Positions 15,101 to 25,576 are shown, counted from the first letter of the stretch. The stretch: 64,000 nucleotides of DNA from Bradyrhizobium sp. 170 (GCF_023101085.1 NZ_CP064703.1:8840501-8904500); one strand, 5' to 3'. Numbers and translations: made by a program. The notes: generated by a model not told the origin, from the sequence alone.

Positions 15101-15989
15101 AGGCTGCGTTCACTTTAGCGTAGCGTTTGGCCATCACGGCGTCGAATGCATTTCCCATCTCGACGGCCGATGGCTTCAATCCCGTGAACAGTTCGAATGC
15201 GTCCGCGGCTTGATAGATCGCAAGCTCGCGCCCGGTCATGACCTCCGCGCCTTTTGCCTTTGCGGCGTTCAACAGCGGTGTCCAGAGCGGTGTGTAGACC
15301 GCATCCGCTACCCAAAGGTCCTTGTGCAACAGAGCATCCGGCACCGGCGAGCCGCGGTTCGGCAACATGCCGACCGGCGAGCCGTTGACGATTCCGGTGG
15401 CGCCGCTCATCGCGTCCTCGACGCTGTCGGCAGACCTTGCTTCGCCGTGGCTCTTGAGCTGCGCGGCGAGTTGCTCGGCCTTGGCGTGATCGGTGTCGAA
15501 AATCCTGATCTCGCTCACGCCGGTCGCCGCCAGTGCGAAGGCGATCGCCTTGCCGACGCCGCCTGCGCCGATCACGGCGACGCGGCTCTGCGCGGGATCC
15601 CGGATGAGTTCGGCGACCGCCCGGCCAAACCCTGTTGTGTCGGTGTTGTATCCGATCAGCCGGCCATCCCTGACCACGACCGTGTTGACCGCGCCGATCG
15701 CACGCGCCCCCGGCGACAATTCATCGAGCAGGGAAACCACCGCTTCCTTGTACGGAAAGGTGACGTTGACGCCGGCAAAGCCCAGACGGCGCACGCCATC
15801 GAGTAGTAGCCGCAATTCTTCGCGGTCAGCGCCCGCAACTTCGATCAGCTGATAATGGCAATGTGCGCCCAGCGCTTCGGCGGCCCGCTCATGCATCGCC
15901 GGCGATGCCGAATGCGCAATCGGCGCGCCGATCAGGCCGGTGAGAAAGCGGCGGTCGGCCGGAGCAAGGGGGCGGGCGGCAGGGCTCAT
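15099..15989 (-). CDS. aroE: Quinate/shikimate dehydrogenase (AroE family, NAD-type)
   Basis: A 296-residue SDH-family enzyme. Substrate residues are seen in IGAPIAHSASPAMHE (the paired serines), NVTFPYKE (catalytic lysine) and NTDTTGF (aspartate). The cofactor loop is VIGAGGVGKA. After strand beta-2 the sequence reads RIFDTD, an acidic residue where NADP-dependent AroE has the NRT arginine motif, so NAD is the likely cofactor; this is typical of catabolic quinate/shikimate dehydrogenases. It oxidises quinate to 3-dehydroquinate and/or shikimate to 3-dehydroshikimate, feeding QuiC. No 3-dehydroquinate dehydratase gene is in the window. A LysR-box dyad lies 115-129 bases upstream. Confidence 0.88.
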   Translation of the reverse strand: MSPAARPLAPADRRFLTGLIGAPIAHSASPAMHERAAEALGAHCHYQLIEVAGADREELRLLLDGVRRLGFAGVNVTFPYKEAVVSLLDELSPGARAIGAVNTVVVRDGRLIGYNTDTTGFGRAVAELIRDPAQSRVAVIGAGGVGKAIAFALAATGVSEIRIFDTDHAKAEQLAAQLKSHGEARSADSVEDAMSGATGIVNGSPVGMLPNRGSPVPDALLHKDLWVADAVYTPLWTPLLNAAKAKGAEVMTGRELAIYQAADAFELFTGLKPSAVEMGNAFDAVMAKRYAKVNAA

Positions 15990-16103
15990 GATCTCGTTAT
16001 CGGTCCCAATGCGCGTTGGCGGCGTCGGTTCGGGATACGCCCCGATCCGCCCAGACGATAGCGTTTTGCCGACCTAACACAATTACCCATTTAAGCTGGA
16101 TAG

Positions 16104-16118
16104 ATAACATCATGTTAT
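16104..16118. promoter_or_regulatory. LysR-type box ATAACAT-C-ATGTTAT
   Basis: A perfect 7-1-7 palindrome containing T-N11-A at 16105-16117. It overlaps the stop codon of the LysR gene and lies upstream of the dehydrogenase, which begins the transport/quiC operon. Form and place fit an operator for the adjacent regulator; binding is inferred. Confidence 0.55.
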
Positions 16119-17053
16119 TTCTTGCGCCGCCTGGAATCGGGCTTTCGCGGCATAACTTTGCCCGGCCCCACCGCCCGCATTTCCGAGCGCAGACATTCGA
16201 TGAAATGCTCGATGTGCAGCGACAGCGGCGCGCCGCGTTTCACCGCAATGTAAGTGTCGAACCTGGTCGGCTCGACGATTTTAAGCAATTCGACGCCGGG
16301 ATAGCCGCCGTGGGCGACAGTAAACTGGTCGATCACGGCAATGCCAAGGCCGGCCTTGACCAGCGCACACACGGTCGTGCCGAAGCGCGCGCGGATGGTG
16401 ATGTCGTAGTCGAGTTTGTTGCGCGCGAATATCTCCGCCATGATCCGTCCATAGGGATCGTTGGGGTCGATGCCGATCAGGGGATAGCGGATGATCTCCG
16501 CGGCCGAGACCTGCTTGCATCCGGCGAGTTCATGCCCCGCCGGCACGATGCAGAACAATTCGCCCGACGCCAGCGGCAGAAAGTCGAGGCCGGGATGCTC
16601 GAGCCGGTAACTCATGGCGACGCAATCGCCGCGGCCGAGCAGCAGATAATCGACGGCTTCCTCGATCTTGAGGATGTTGATGTCGATCCGCAGTTCTGGA
16701 TAACGGCGCCGCACCCGCTCGATCGCACGCGGCACCATGACCTGCGAGATGCTCGGCACCGAGCCGATGCGCAGTTCGGACAGATCGCCGCGTCCGATCT
16801 TGGAGATGATCTCGGTTAGATCATCCATCTTCTCGTAGACGCCGTTGATCTGCTCGAAGATGTTGCGGGCTTCCGCCGTCGGGAAATAGCGCCCGTTCTG
16901 GCGCTGGAAGAAGCGGACGCCGAGCGATTTCTCGGTGTATTTCACCAGCCGGCTGATGCCCGGCGCCGACACGTTGAGAAGCCGCGCCGCGCCGCCGATC
17001 GTGCCGGTCACCATCACGGCGCGGATCACCTCGACCTGGCGAAGCGTCATCAT
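16115..17053 (-). CDS. LysR-family transcriptional regulator
   Basis: A 312-residue LTTR. The N-terminal winged helix reads MTLRQVEVIRAVMVTGTIGG then LLNVSAPGISRLVKYTEKSL; the effector domain runs from about residue 90 (LRIGSVPSISQVMVPRAI). The start has AGGTAA upstream. It lies in front of the dehydrogenase and in line with it, so it is the obvious regulator of quinate/shikimate use and perhaps of pcaHG. It could be PcaQ-like, but the nearby dyads do not match the published ATAACC-N4-GGTTAA PcaQ site as I remember it. Confidence 0.88.
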   Translation of the reverse strand: MMTLRQVEVIRAVMVTGTIGGAARLLNVSAPGISRLVKYTEKSLGVRFFQRQNGRYFPTAEARNIFEQINGVYEKMDDLTEIISKIGRGDLSELRIGSVPSISQVMVPRAIERVRRRYPELRIDINILKIEEAVDYLLLGRGDCVAMSYRLEHPGLDFLPLASGELFCIVPAGHELAGCKQVSAAEIIRYPLIGIDPNDPYGRIMAEIFARNKLDYDITIRARFGTTVCALVKAGLGIAVIDQFTVAHGGYPGVELLKIVEPTRFDTYIAVKRGAPLSLHIEHFIECLRSEMRAVGPGKVMPRKPDSRRRKK

Positions 17054-17071
17054 GGAAATCTTACCTGCGAC

Positions 17072-17084
17072 GTAACTTGCTTAC
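17072..17084. promoter_or_regulatory. Dyad GTAA-N5-TTAC upstream of the LysR gene
   Basis: A short dyad 19 bases before the LysR start, with the same 4-N5-4 layout as the other two sites of the cluster. It could be an autoregulatory half of the system. The arms are short, so chance is possible. Confidence 0.3.
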
Positions 17085-17098
17085 GATCAATATGGCCA

Positions 17099-18172
17099 TC
17101 AGTCGAGCAGCTCCCGACAGCCGAGATCGTCGACTGCGAGAAAAATCCGCTCAAGATTATTCCACCAGACCCCGCCGCCAATACCAGCCATCGCCTGCGC
17201 CACTGGTCTTGTGATCAGCCAGAGCACCGACAGCCGATAATCATCGTTCAGCGACTGGCGATCATAATCGCTCACTCCGTGAACCGATAACGCCGCATGG
17301 TAGCGGGCCAGAAGAGGCTGCTCGACACGCCTCCGGCGATCGGGATACCAAAGCATCGCCATCATATAGGCTAGGTCGTCGGTCGCCGTATTGATGCTCC
17401 AGCCCTCCCAATCCAGCAACCTGGGGTTATCGCCTCCATCAGGCCGCGGCAGGAAGAAATTCCATGGGTGAGCGTCACCATGGATGATGGTCAGGTTGCG
17501 TCGCACATGGTAGCGCGCCAGCAGCTCAGGCCCGCGATCCAGCAATCTCTCGTAAAGATTCCGCCGCTCGGCTGGTATCATCTCTCCGTACCGGTCGGTG
17601 AACCGCGCGAACTGAATTCCGAAATCTCGCAGAATCCTGTCCCAGGCATCTGCGTCGTACCAGCTCCCGACCGAATGACCGAGGCGTCGGTCGTCCCACC
17701 ACGCCGCATGGATACGCGCGAGAGCCTCCACGATTTGCTCGGATTGCTGAGTCGTGGGTGGCAATGGCCACGCAGTCGCGACGAAATGCGAGTCCGTCAG
17801 GTCTTCCAGCAGCAGATGCCACGCGCTGGTATCCGTCGCCTCGACGGCCTCAAAACAGCGCGGCACCAATCGTTCCGATAACGCGGGGGCGATGTCGCGA
17901 TAGAATGAAATCTCCCGGCCATTCGTGTAGGTCGAACGACCCGCATCATCGAGATGACCCATTTTGAGAATGACGGAGTTCGGGGCGTCTCCGGCCCGGC
18001 CTCCATAATCCAAGCGCAGCCGGAATGTGTGTGAACGCAACTTCTTTATCGGAGGTGTCATCCTCACGACGCTGCAAACCCGCGCCGGCCCCAGAACGCC
18101 GGACTTACGAAGCGCGTTGGTAAGACGTTCGGCATTTGCCGGCGGCGGCAAGGAGTCAGGTGTCATTGACAA
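17099..18172 (-). CDS. Aminoglycoside-phosphotransferase-like kinase (EcKL/APH superfamily)
   Basis: A 357-residue protein-kinase-like small-molecule kinase. The catalytic loop IIHGDAHPWNFF gives the HxDxxxxN pattern and LLDWEGW the metal-binding aspartate; the N-terminal lobe has SVILKMGHLDDA with a likely ATP-binding lysine. The closest well-known relatives are ecdysteroid-kinase-like and choline/APH kinases; the substrate is unknown. It lies between pcaG and the LysR gene on the same strand, 45 bases before the latter. Confidence 0.78.
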   Translation of the reverse strand: MSMTPDSLPPPANAERLTNALRKSGVLGPARVCSVVRMTPPIKKLRSHTFRLRLDYGGRAGDAPNSVILKMGHLDDAGRSTYTNGREISFYRDIAPALSERLVPRCFEAVEATDTSAWHLLLEDLTDSHFVATAWPLPPTTQQSEQIVEALARIHAAWWDDRRLGHSVGSWYDADAWDRILRDFGIQFARFTDRYGEMIPAERRNLYERLLDRGPELLARYHVRRNLTIIHGDAHPWNFFLPRPDGGDNPRLLDWEGWSINTATDDLAYMMAMLWYPDRRRRVEQPLLARYHAALSVHGVSDYDRQSLNDDYRLSVLWLITRPVAQAMAGIGGGVWWNNLERIFLAVDDLGCRELLD

Positions 18173-18210
18173 CCCACAGTGAGGCAGCGCAACCCGGCAT
18201 ATCCCCCAAT

Positions 18211-18304
18211 GTCATACGCGGGCTTGACCCGTGTATCCATCGTTTCTTCGCAAGAAGCCTTTTTCGAAAGTGGATAGATGGCCGGGTCAAGCCCGGCCAC
18301 GACG
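18211..18304. repeat. Intergenic palindrome after pcaG
   Basis: GTCATACGCGGGCTTGACCC at the left and GCCGGGTCAAGCCCGGCCAC near the right form an imperfect hairpin. It lies directly downstream of the pcaG stop and may terminate pcaHG transcription. Confidence 0.65.
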
Positions 18305-18327
18305 AGAAAACGCTGCGACGTCGGAAC

Positions 18328-18933
18328 TTACACGTCGAAGAACACCGTCTCTTTGTCGCCCTGCAGATGGATGTCGAACCGATAGACCGCGTTGCCGTTA
18401 CCCGGCTGCCGCGTCGCGATCAGCGTCGTGCGGCGATCGGCCGGCACCAGCGCAAGCACGGGATCGGCGGCATTGGCGGCCTCGCCGTCGAAATAGATCC
18501 GCGAATAATTGTGCAGCAGCATGCCGCGCGCGAACACGGCGAGCACGACATGCGGCGCCTGCGGCTTGCCGTCGGGATCGGCGACCTGGCCCGGCTTAAT
18601 GGTGTCGAAGGCATAACCGCCCTTCGCATCGGTGCCGATCCGGCCAAACCCCTTGAACGTCGAGTTCGCCAGCGCCCGCTTGTCCTGCGGATCGGAGAAC
18701 CGTCCCTGCGCATCCGCCTGCCATATCTCCAGCATGCAATCCGACACGACCGCGCCATCACCGTCGAACACCTGCCCCTCGATGCGAATGCGTTCGCCTG
18801 ACGTATCCGCCGTCACCAAATTGTTGGTGAACGCGTCGTTCCAGTCGTATCGGCCGTTCGAGGTCAGCCCATAGGCGAAATAGGGGCCGACGGTCTGCGA
18901 CGGGGTGAGGCCGTCGGGCTTGGTCTGTTGCAC
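18328..18933 (-). CDS. pcaG: Protocatechuate 3,4-dioxygenase alpha subunit
   Basis: A 201-residue intradiol dioxygenase alpha chain. It opens with the family phrase TPSQTVGPYFAYGLT and has LEIWQADAQGRF, while the iron ligands are absent as normal for the alpha chain. A GTG start at 18933 directly abuts the pcaH stop, with GGAG inside the end of pcaH, so the subunits are translationally coupled. With PcaH it opens protocatechuate to beta-carboxy-cis,cis-muconate in the cytoplasm. Confidence 0.95.
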   Translation of the reverse strand: MQQTKPDGLTPSQTVGPYFAYGLTSNGRYDWNDAFTNNLVTADTSGERIRIEGQVFDGDGAVVSDCMLEIWQADAQGRFSDPQDKRALANSTFKGFGRIGTDAKGGYAFDTIKPGQVADPDGKPQAPHVVLAVFARGMLLHNYSRIYFDGEAANAADPVLALVPADRRTTLIATRQPGNGNAVYRFDIHLQGDKETVFFDV

Positions 18934-19635
18934 TTACTTTTTCTCCATCGGCGTGGCGTTCCGCCCGCGCAGCACAATGTTGAAGCGGTAGCACAGCGCC
19001 CAATCCGGCATGGTGTTCTCCAGATCGAACGCGGAAATCATCCGGTCGCGCGCCTTCTCGTCGGTCACCGAATTGAAGATCGGATCGAACGGGAACAGCG
19101 GGTCACCCGGGAAATACATCTGCGTCACCAGACGCGACACGAACGCGTGGCCGAACACCGAGAAATGGATGTGGGCCGGGCGCCACGCGTTGTGGTGATT
19201 GCCCCAGGGATAGGCGCCGGGCTTGATGGTGACGAAGCGGTAATAGCCTTGGGCGTCCGACTGCGCGCGGCCGGCCCCGGTGAAATTCGGATCGAGCGGC
19301 GCGGGATGTTGATCGACGACGTGGACATAGCGACCGCAGGCGTTGGCCTGCCACAGTTCGACCAGCGCGTTCGGGACGCCGCGGCCGTCTTCGTCGAGCA
19401 CATGGCCGTGCACGATGATGCGCTCGCCAAGCGGCTCGCCCTTGCCTTGAACGGTGAGGTCGTGATCGTTCGCGCGCACCGTCTCGTGGCCGTAAACCGG
19501 CCCGGTCAATTCCGACAGCGTGTGCCGCATCGGAATCAGCGGCCTGGAGGGCGAGCGCTTGACCGTGCTCTTGTAGCCGGGGGACAGCCGCGGCGGATGC
19601 GCCGCGAGACTTTGCACTGGATAGACCAATGTCAT
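18934..19635 (-). CDS. pcaH: Protocatechuate 3,4-dioxygenase beta subunit
   Basis: A 233-residue catalytic subunit. The non-haem ferric ligands are visible as Tyr103 (GRYVH), Tyr142 (GAYPW) and His155/His157 (RPAHIHFS). The start ATG at 19635 follows GGGAGGAATTCGTC; the frame is open 12 codons further but unsupported. Upstream lie a 21-bp palindrome and a LysR-box dyad. It catalyses the committed ring cleavage for protocatechuate made by QuiC. Confidence 0.96.
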   Translation of the reverse strand: MTLVYPVQSLAAHPPRLSPGYKSTVKRSPSRPLIPMRHTLSELTGPVYGHETVRANDHDLTVQGKGEPLGERIIVHGHVLDEDGRGVPNALVELWQANACGRYVHVVDQHPAPLDPNFTGAGRAQSDAQGYYRFVTIKPGAYPWGNHHNAWRPAHIHFSVFGHAFVSRLVTQMYFPGDPLFPFDPIFNSVTDEKARDRMISAFDLENTMPDWALCYRFNIVLRGRNATPMEKK

Positions 19636-19668
19636 GACGAATTCCTCCCTCGCATCGCGCTCGCGGCG

Positions 19669-19689
19669 CAAAATTGCTTTGCAATTTTG
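19669..19689. repeat. 21-bp palindrome in the pcaH leader
   Basis: CAAAATTGC-TTT-GCAATTTTG, a perfect 9-3-9 hairpin. An identical 21-mer occurs at 58990-59010. Here it lies between the candidate LysR box and pcaH, so it could act as a leader hairpin. Confidence 0.8.
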
Positions 19690-19713
19690 TCGCTGAGCCG
19701 CGCCGCCAGATCA

Positions 19714-19726
19714 TTATATGACATAA
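19714..19726. promoter_or_regulatory. LysR-type box TTAT-N5-ATAA upstream of pcaH
   Basis: The 13-mer TTATATGACATAA has T-N11-A form with 4-bp arms, 79-91 bases before the pcaH start, a normal LTTR position. It resembles the perfect palindrome at 16105-16117. Confidence 0.4.
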
Positions 19727-19767
19727 CTAATTTGGGAAAGCGCTGTTTTTTACTCTCCCAAATAGTT
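19725..19767. terminator. Inverted repeat between pcaF and pcaH
   Basis: AACTAATTTGGGA (19725-19737) pairs with TCCCAAATAGTT (19756-19767) except for one bulged base, across an 18-base loop. It begins right after the pcaF stop on the minus strand. It could end pcaF transcription or be an operator; there is no clear T-run after it. Confidence 0.4.
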
Positions 19768-19770
19768 GTT

Positions 19771-20979
<1,209 letters not shown>

Positions 20980-21295
20980 AGAATCTCTCCCTGAATGCCG
21001 TGCTTTAGGCGTTGACCCGCTGGAACTGTTGGCGAGTTTTAGGAGCGTGCCCGCGGCAGGTCAATCGAGGCGCCGTTCCCGGGTGGTGCTTTCGCGGGAG
21101 GTCCGTCATGTCCTCAACGCTGGCGTGATGCGTGGAAAACTCTGACAACGCAGGTAAGGGAATAGGATCGGGCGGCGAAATTTTGTAGTTTGCGGCCCCC
21201 GGAGCCTTGGCCCTAGAACCTCGGCCGGCTTCAGCTCTCGTTTGGACGCGTTTTCTTTGCGCGAACCGGTACCCACTTCACTTGAAAACGCTCTG
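20980..21295. other. Divergent intergenic region pcaF / mutS
   Basis: 316 bases hold the promoters of pcaF (minus) and mutS (plus). No credible coding frame is seen. The right end is the palindrome at 21248-21291, which ends four bases before the mutS ATG. Confidence 0.6.
21248..21291. repeat. Palindrome abutting the mutS start
   Basis: Arms GCGTTTTC (21248-21255) and GAAAACGC (21284-21291) around GCGAACCGGTACCCACTTCA. The core is shared with 15051-15100. It fills the place where the mutS ribosome site should be. Confidence 0.8.
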
Positions 21296-24031
21296 ATGAC
21301 GATCCAGCGATCCATACCCGCCCCTGCGCTTCCCGAAGCCGCGCCTGCCGCTGACGCAAATTCGCGCGTTACGCCGATGATGGAACAGTACCTTGAAATC
21401 AAGGCCGCCCATCCCGGGCTCTTGCTGTTCTACCGGATGGGCGATTTCTACGAGCTGTTCTTCGAGGACGCCGAGATCGCCTCCAAAACGCTCGGCATCG
21501 TGCTGACCAAGCGCGGCAAGCACCAGGGCATGGACATCCCGATGTGCGGCGTCCCGGTGGAGCGCTCCGAGGATTATCTGCACCGCCTGATCAACGCCGG
21601 CCACCGCGTTGCCGTCTGCGAGCAGACCGAGAATCCCGCCGCGGCACGCGCCCGCGGCAACAAGAGCGTAGTGGCCCGCGGCGTGGTGCGGCTGGTGACG
21701 CCGGGCACGCTGACGGAAGACACGCTGCTCGACGCCCGCACCAACAATTATCTGCTGGCGATCGCGCGCGCCCGCGCCTCCGCCGGCGGCGACCGGATTG
21801 GCCTCGCCTGGATTGACATTTCGACGTCTGAATTCATGGTGACGGAATGCTCGACGGCGGAGTTGGCGGCGACGCTGGCGCGGATCAATCCGAATGAGGT
21901 GATCGTCACCGACGCGCTCTATGGCGATGCCGACCTCGGCCCGCTGCTGCGCGAATTGCCCTCGGTGACGCCGCTAACCCGCGACGTCTTCGACGGCGCC
22001 ACCGCGGAACGGCGGCTGTGCGACTATTTCGCGGTCGCGACTATGGATGGCCTGTCCGCGATGTCGCGGCTGGAGGCCACCGCGGCAGCCGCCGCCGTCA
22101 CCTATATCGACCGCACGCAGGTCGGAAAGCGTCCGCCGCTGTCGCCGCCCTCCCGCGAGGCGGCCGGAACGACGATGGCGATCGACCCCGCCACCCGAGC
22201 CAATCTCGAATTGACCCGAACGCTATCAGGCGAACGGCGCGGATCGCTGCTCGATGCGATCGATTGCACGGTCACCGCCGCCGGCTCGCGGCTATTGGCT
22301 CAACGCCTCGCCGCGCCCCTCACCGACAGCGCGGGAATCTCACGGCGGCTGGATGCGATTGCCGCCTTTGTCGCCGATAGCGCCGCGCGTGACGACGTCA
22401 GAGCCACGTTGCGCGCGGCGCCCGATATGTCGCGCGCGTTGGCGCGGCTATCGGTCGGACGCGGCGGTCCGCGCGACCTTGCCGGCTTGCGCGACGGCAT
22501 CCTTGCCGCGGACCAGGCGCTGGCGCGGCTTGCGCAGCTCGACGCGCCGCCGCCGGAAATCATTGCGGTGATGGAGGCTTTGCGCCGCCCCTCGCGCGAC
22601 CTCGCCCGCGAGTTCGAACGCGCGCTCGCCGAGCAACTGCCGCTGATCAAGCGCGACGGCGGCTTCATCCGCGAGGGCTATGAGGCCGCACTCGATGAGA
22701 GCCGCAATCTGCGCGATGCCTCCCGCCTCGTCGTCGCCGCGATGCAGGCGCGCTATGCCGACGCGACCTCCATCAAGGCGCTCAAGATCCGGCACAACAA
22801 CGTGCTCGGCTATTTCGTCGAGGTGACGGCGCAGCACGGCGACAAGCTGATGGCGCCGCCGTTGAATGCCACGTTCATCCACCGCCAGACGCTCGCGGGC
22901 CAGGTTCGCTTCACCACGTCCGAGCTCGGCGAGATCGAGGCCAAAATCGCCAATGCCGGCGACCGCGCGCTTGGGCTCGAACTGGAAATCTTCGAGCGGC
23001 TCTGCGCAATGGCGCTTACCGCCAGCGACGATCTGCGCGCCGCGGCGCACGCGTTTGCGCTGCTCGATGTCGCAACCGCGCTGGCGAAGCTCGCGGTCGA
23101 CGACAATTATGTACGGCCCGAGGTCGATGGCTCGCTCGGCTTCGCGGTCGAAGGCGGCCGGCATCCCGTGGTCGAACAGGCGCTGAAGCGCGACGGCCAG
23201 CCGTTCATCGCCAATGCCTGCAACTTGTCGCCCAGCCCCGCTCAGAAATCCGGCCAGATCTGGCTGATCACCGGCCCGAACATGGCCGGCAAATCGACCT
23301 TCCTGCGCCAGAACGCGCTGATCGCGCTGATGGCGCAGATCGGTTCTTACGTGCCGGCGTCACGCGCGCGTATCGGCGTCGTCGACCGCCTGTTCTCACG
23401 CGTCGGCGCGGCGGACGATCTTGCGCGCGGCCGCTCCACCTTCATGGTCGAGATGGTCGAGACCGCCGTGATCCTCAACCAGGCCAGCGAACGCTCGCTG
23501 GTCATCCTCGATGAAATCGGCCGCGGCACCGCGACCTTCGACGGCCTGTCGATCGCCTGGGCCGCGATCGAACATCTGCATGAAGCCAACCGCTGCCGCG
23601 CATTGTTCGCCACGCATTATCACGAGCTGACCGCGCTTTCCGCAAAACTGCCGAGGATGTTCAACGCCACCGTGCGCGTCAAGGAATGGCAGGGCGACGT
23701 CGTATTCCTGCACGAGGTGCTGCCCGGCTCGGCCGACCGCTCCTACGGCATCCAGGTCGCGAAACTCGCAGGCCTCCCGCCCGCCGTGATCGCCCGCGCC
23801 AAGTCGGTGCTGGCGAAGCTCGAAGCGCAGGACCGCGGCCAGACGGCGCGGGCGCTCGCCGACGACTTGCCGCTGTTCGCCGTCCCTTCCCGCGCCGCCG
23901 CGGAAGCCGCGCCGCCGAGCGAGGCCGAGCAAATGATGGAAGCCGTGAAGGCGCTGCATCCCGACGAGATGTCCCCGCGCGAGGCGCTGGAGGCGTTGTA
24001 TGCGCTGAAGGCGAAATTGCCGAAGGGATAA
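21296..24031 (+). CDS. mutS: DNA mismatch repair ATPase MutS
   Basis: 911 residues, full length. The mismatch-recognition loop is seen as [15 protein letters not shown] in the N-domain. The ATPase has Walker [14 protein letters not shown], Walker [17 protein letters not shown] and the ATHYHEL histidine. The ATG at 21296 is taken as start; an in-frame extension to 21242 would translate the palindrome and is unlikely. It binds mismatches and recruits MutL. Confidence 0.97.
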   Translation: MTIQRSIPAPALPEAAPAADANSRVTPMMEQYLEIKAAHPGLLLFYRMGDFYELFFEDAEIASKTLGIVLTKRGKHQGMDIPMCGVPVERSEDYLHRLINAGHRVAVCEQTENPAAARARGNKSVVARGVVRLVTPGTLTEDTLLDARTNNYLLAIARARASAGGDRIGLAWIDISTSEFMVTECSTAELAATLARINPNEVIVTDALYGDADLGPLLRELPSVTPLTRDVFDGATAERRLCDYFAVATMDGLSAMSRLEATAAAAAVTYIDRTQVGKRPPLSPPSREAAGTTMAIDPATRANLELTRTLSGERRGSLLDAIDCTVTAAGSRLLAQRLAAPLTDSAGISRRLDAIAAFVADSAARDDVRATLRAAPDMSRALARLSVGRGGPRDLAGLRDGILAADQALARLAQLDAPPPEIIAVMEALRRPSRDLAREFERALAEQLPLIKRDGGFIREGYEAALDESRNLRDASRLVVAAMQARYADATSIKALKIRHNNVLGYFVEVTAQHGDKLMAPPLNATFIHRQTLAGQVRFTTSELGEIEAKIANAGDRALGLELEIFERLCAMALTASDDLRAAAHAFALLDVATALAKLAVDDNYVRPEVDGSLGFAVEGGRHPVVEQALKRDGQPFIANACNLSPSPAQKSGQIWLITGPNMAGKSTFLRQNALIALMAQIGSYVPASRARIGVVDRLFSRVGAADDLARGRSTFMVEMVETAVILNQASERSLVILDEIGRGTATFDGLSIAWAAIEHLHEANRCRALFATHYHELTALSAKLPRMFNATVRVKEWQGDVVFLHEVLPGSADRSYGIQVAKLAGLPPAVIARAKSVLAKLEAQDRGQTARALADDLPLFAVPSRAAAEAAPPSEAEQMMEAVKALHPDEMSPREALEALYALKAKLPKG

Positions 24032-24038
24032 CGAGTCC

Positions 24039-24124
24039 GTAGCCCGGATGGAGCGCAGCGCAATCCGGGAATCTCACCCGCGGATCGGCCGGCCCCGGAT
24101 TTCGCTTCGCTTCATCCGGGCTAC
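24039..24124. repeat. GTAGCCCGGATGGAGC-type palindrome after mutS
   Basis: Left arm begins GTAGCCCGGATGGAGCGCAG and the right arm ends TTCATCCGGGCTAC, an extended imperfect hairpin. The same family is at 40445-40534. It lies between convergent mutS and the membrane-protein gene and probably ends transcription from both sides. Confidence 0.8.
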
Positions 24125-24129
24125 ACGCT

Positions 24130-24924
24130 TCAACGCGCCGCCTTCCTCCGCCCCAGCCACCACAGGCTGAGATTCCATCCCACGCAGGTTGCCAGCGCCA
24201 GGCTCAACGCAATCGCCGAACCGAACTGCTGCGCGGCGACATGCAGCACCGCAATCGCGATGCCGAGGCCGATCAATCCCCAGGCGCTGTTGGCGAGCAC
24301 GGCCGCGGTCGGCGGGCCGCCGATGCGCGGGTGCAGGATCAGCATCATGGAGGTGAACACGACCGGGAACAGCGCGATCATGCCGCTTACCTTGGGTCCG
24401 ACCCAGCTCGACGTCGTGACGACCGTCGCCACCAGCGTTGCGACCAGCGATGCGCGCAGCGGAATGTCGTACCAGCGGCGCCTGATCGGCGGCATTTTGG
24501 CGTGGCGATAGCGGGCGAGCAGCGGGACGCAGATGGCGTAAGCGATGACATTGGCGATCAGCCCGCCGGCCAACGACCATTGCACCGAGCGGATGATCGC
24601 AGCGAGCGACAGCCACACGGCTACCGCCGCGAAGCAACTGAGCAGCGCGCCGTGGCGCTGCGCCAGCACGACATAGGTGAGGCCAAGGAAGATCGTCGCG
24701 GCGTTGATCGGCAGGCTCGCCAGCGCACCCTCGGCGATGAAGGCGGCGTCATGATCGAGCGCGAGGAATACGTAGGACGGCCCCGCCGAGATCGGCAGCG
24801 TCGCGATCAGCGCGCCGATCACCGGGCCCGAGCGCTCAGTGACGATGGAAGCCGTCACCACGAACGCCGCCGTGATCGCCATGCGCAGGCCGAGCGTGAG
24901 GATAAAGGTGAGTTCGGGGGACAT
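24130..24924 (-). CDS. Polytopic inner-membrane protein of unknown function
   Basis: 264 residues with about seven or eight hydrophobic helices. Recognisable phrases are VIGALIATLPISAGPSYVFL near the N-terminus and GPKVSGMIALFPVVFTSMML in the second half, which look like two related halves of a small transporter. I do not recognise the family with certainty, and no function is proposed. The start ATG at 24924 is clear; a palindrome separates it from osmC. Confidence 0.75.
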   Translation of the reverse strand: MSPELTFILTLGLRMAITAAFVVTASIVTERSGPVIGALIATLPISAGPSYVFLALDHDAAFIAEGALASLPINAATIFLGLTYVVLAQRHGALLSCFAAVAVWLSLAAIIRSVQWSLAGGLIANVIAYAICVPLLARYRHAKMPPIRRRWYDIPLRASLVATLVATVVTTSSWVGPKVSGMIALFPVVFTSMMLILHPRIGGPPTAAVLANSAWGLIGLGIAIAVLHVAAQQFGSAIALSLALATCVGWNLSLWWLGRRKAAR

Positions 24925-24933
24925 GGTCTATCC

Positions 24934-25054
24934 GTCGTCCCTGCGAAAGCAGGGACCCATACGCCGAGGCTTCTCGAGTTCGGGAGGTGTGGGTTGGTAC
25001 TTCCCGCACCCATTGGCGTCAGTGGTTATGGGTCCCTGCGTTCGCAGGGACGAC
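24934..25054. repeat. GTCGTCCCTGCGAAAGCAGGGACCC-type palindrome
   Basis: GTCGTCCCTGCG at the left pairs with CGCAGGGACGAC at the right, each arm also forming its own small hairpin (CCCTGC..GCAGGG). Related to 48732-48862. It lies between osmC and the membrane-protein gene. Confidence 0.8.
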
Positions 25055-25066
25055 ACCGAGATTGCC

Positions 25067-25576
25067 TCACACCCGCTTCATCGACACCGAGACCTTCGGG
25101 CCGTTCCTGATGGTCTGATAGACCACGCAATAGCGTTCGGTGAGTTTCAACAGCAGGTCGAGCTTGTCCTGCGGCGCGTCGGTTCCCACCTCGAAGCGCA
25201 GGCGAATCTCCTCGAAGCCGACCGGAGCTTCCTTGTCGACGCCGAGCGTGCCGCGAAAATCCAGATCGCCTTCGGCGATGACGGTGCCGCTTCTGAGCGG
25301 AACGTCGACGGCGGTTGCCACCGACTTCAGCGTCACGCCGGCGCAAGCGACGAGGGCTTCCAGCAGCATGTCGCCGGAGCAGAGCTCCAGGCCGGAGCCG
25401 CCGGTGGCGGGGTGCAGGCCGGCTACCGCCAGCGCGCGGCCGGTCTCTACCTTGCAGGCGATGCCTTCATTGTCGATCGAGCCCTTGGCCTTCAACGTAA
25501 TGACCGCGGCCGAGGGGTCGGACTTGTAGCGTTCCTTGATCGGGGCCTGCATCGCGCGGAGTTCGGCGGCGTCCAT
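25067..25576 (-). CDS. OsmC-family protein
   Basis: 169 residues of the OsmC/Ohr fold. The conserved helix reads GDMLLEALVACAGVTLKSVA with one cysteine, and the other is in LELCSG, consistent with a thiol peroxidase-type active site. The C-terminus CVVYQTIRNGPKV is typical of the YhfA-like OsmC branch. The ATG at 25576 follows GGGAGAACAAA; the long upstream frame is discarded. Likely detoxifies organic hydroperoxides. Confidence 0.88.
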   Translation of the reverse strand: MDAAELRAMQAPIKERYKSDPSAAVITLKAKGSIDNEGIACKVETGRALAVAGLHPATGGSGLELCSGDMLLEALVACAGVTLKSVATAVDVPLRSGTVIAEGDLDFRGTLGVDKEAPVGFEEIRLRFEVGTDAPQDKLDLLLKLTERYCVVYQTIRNGPKVSVSMKRV

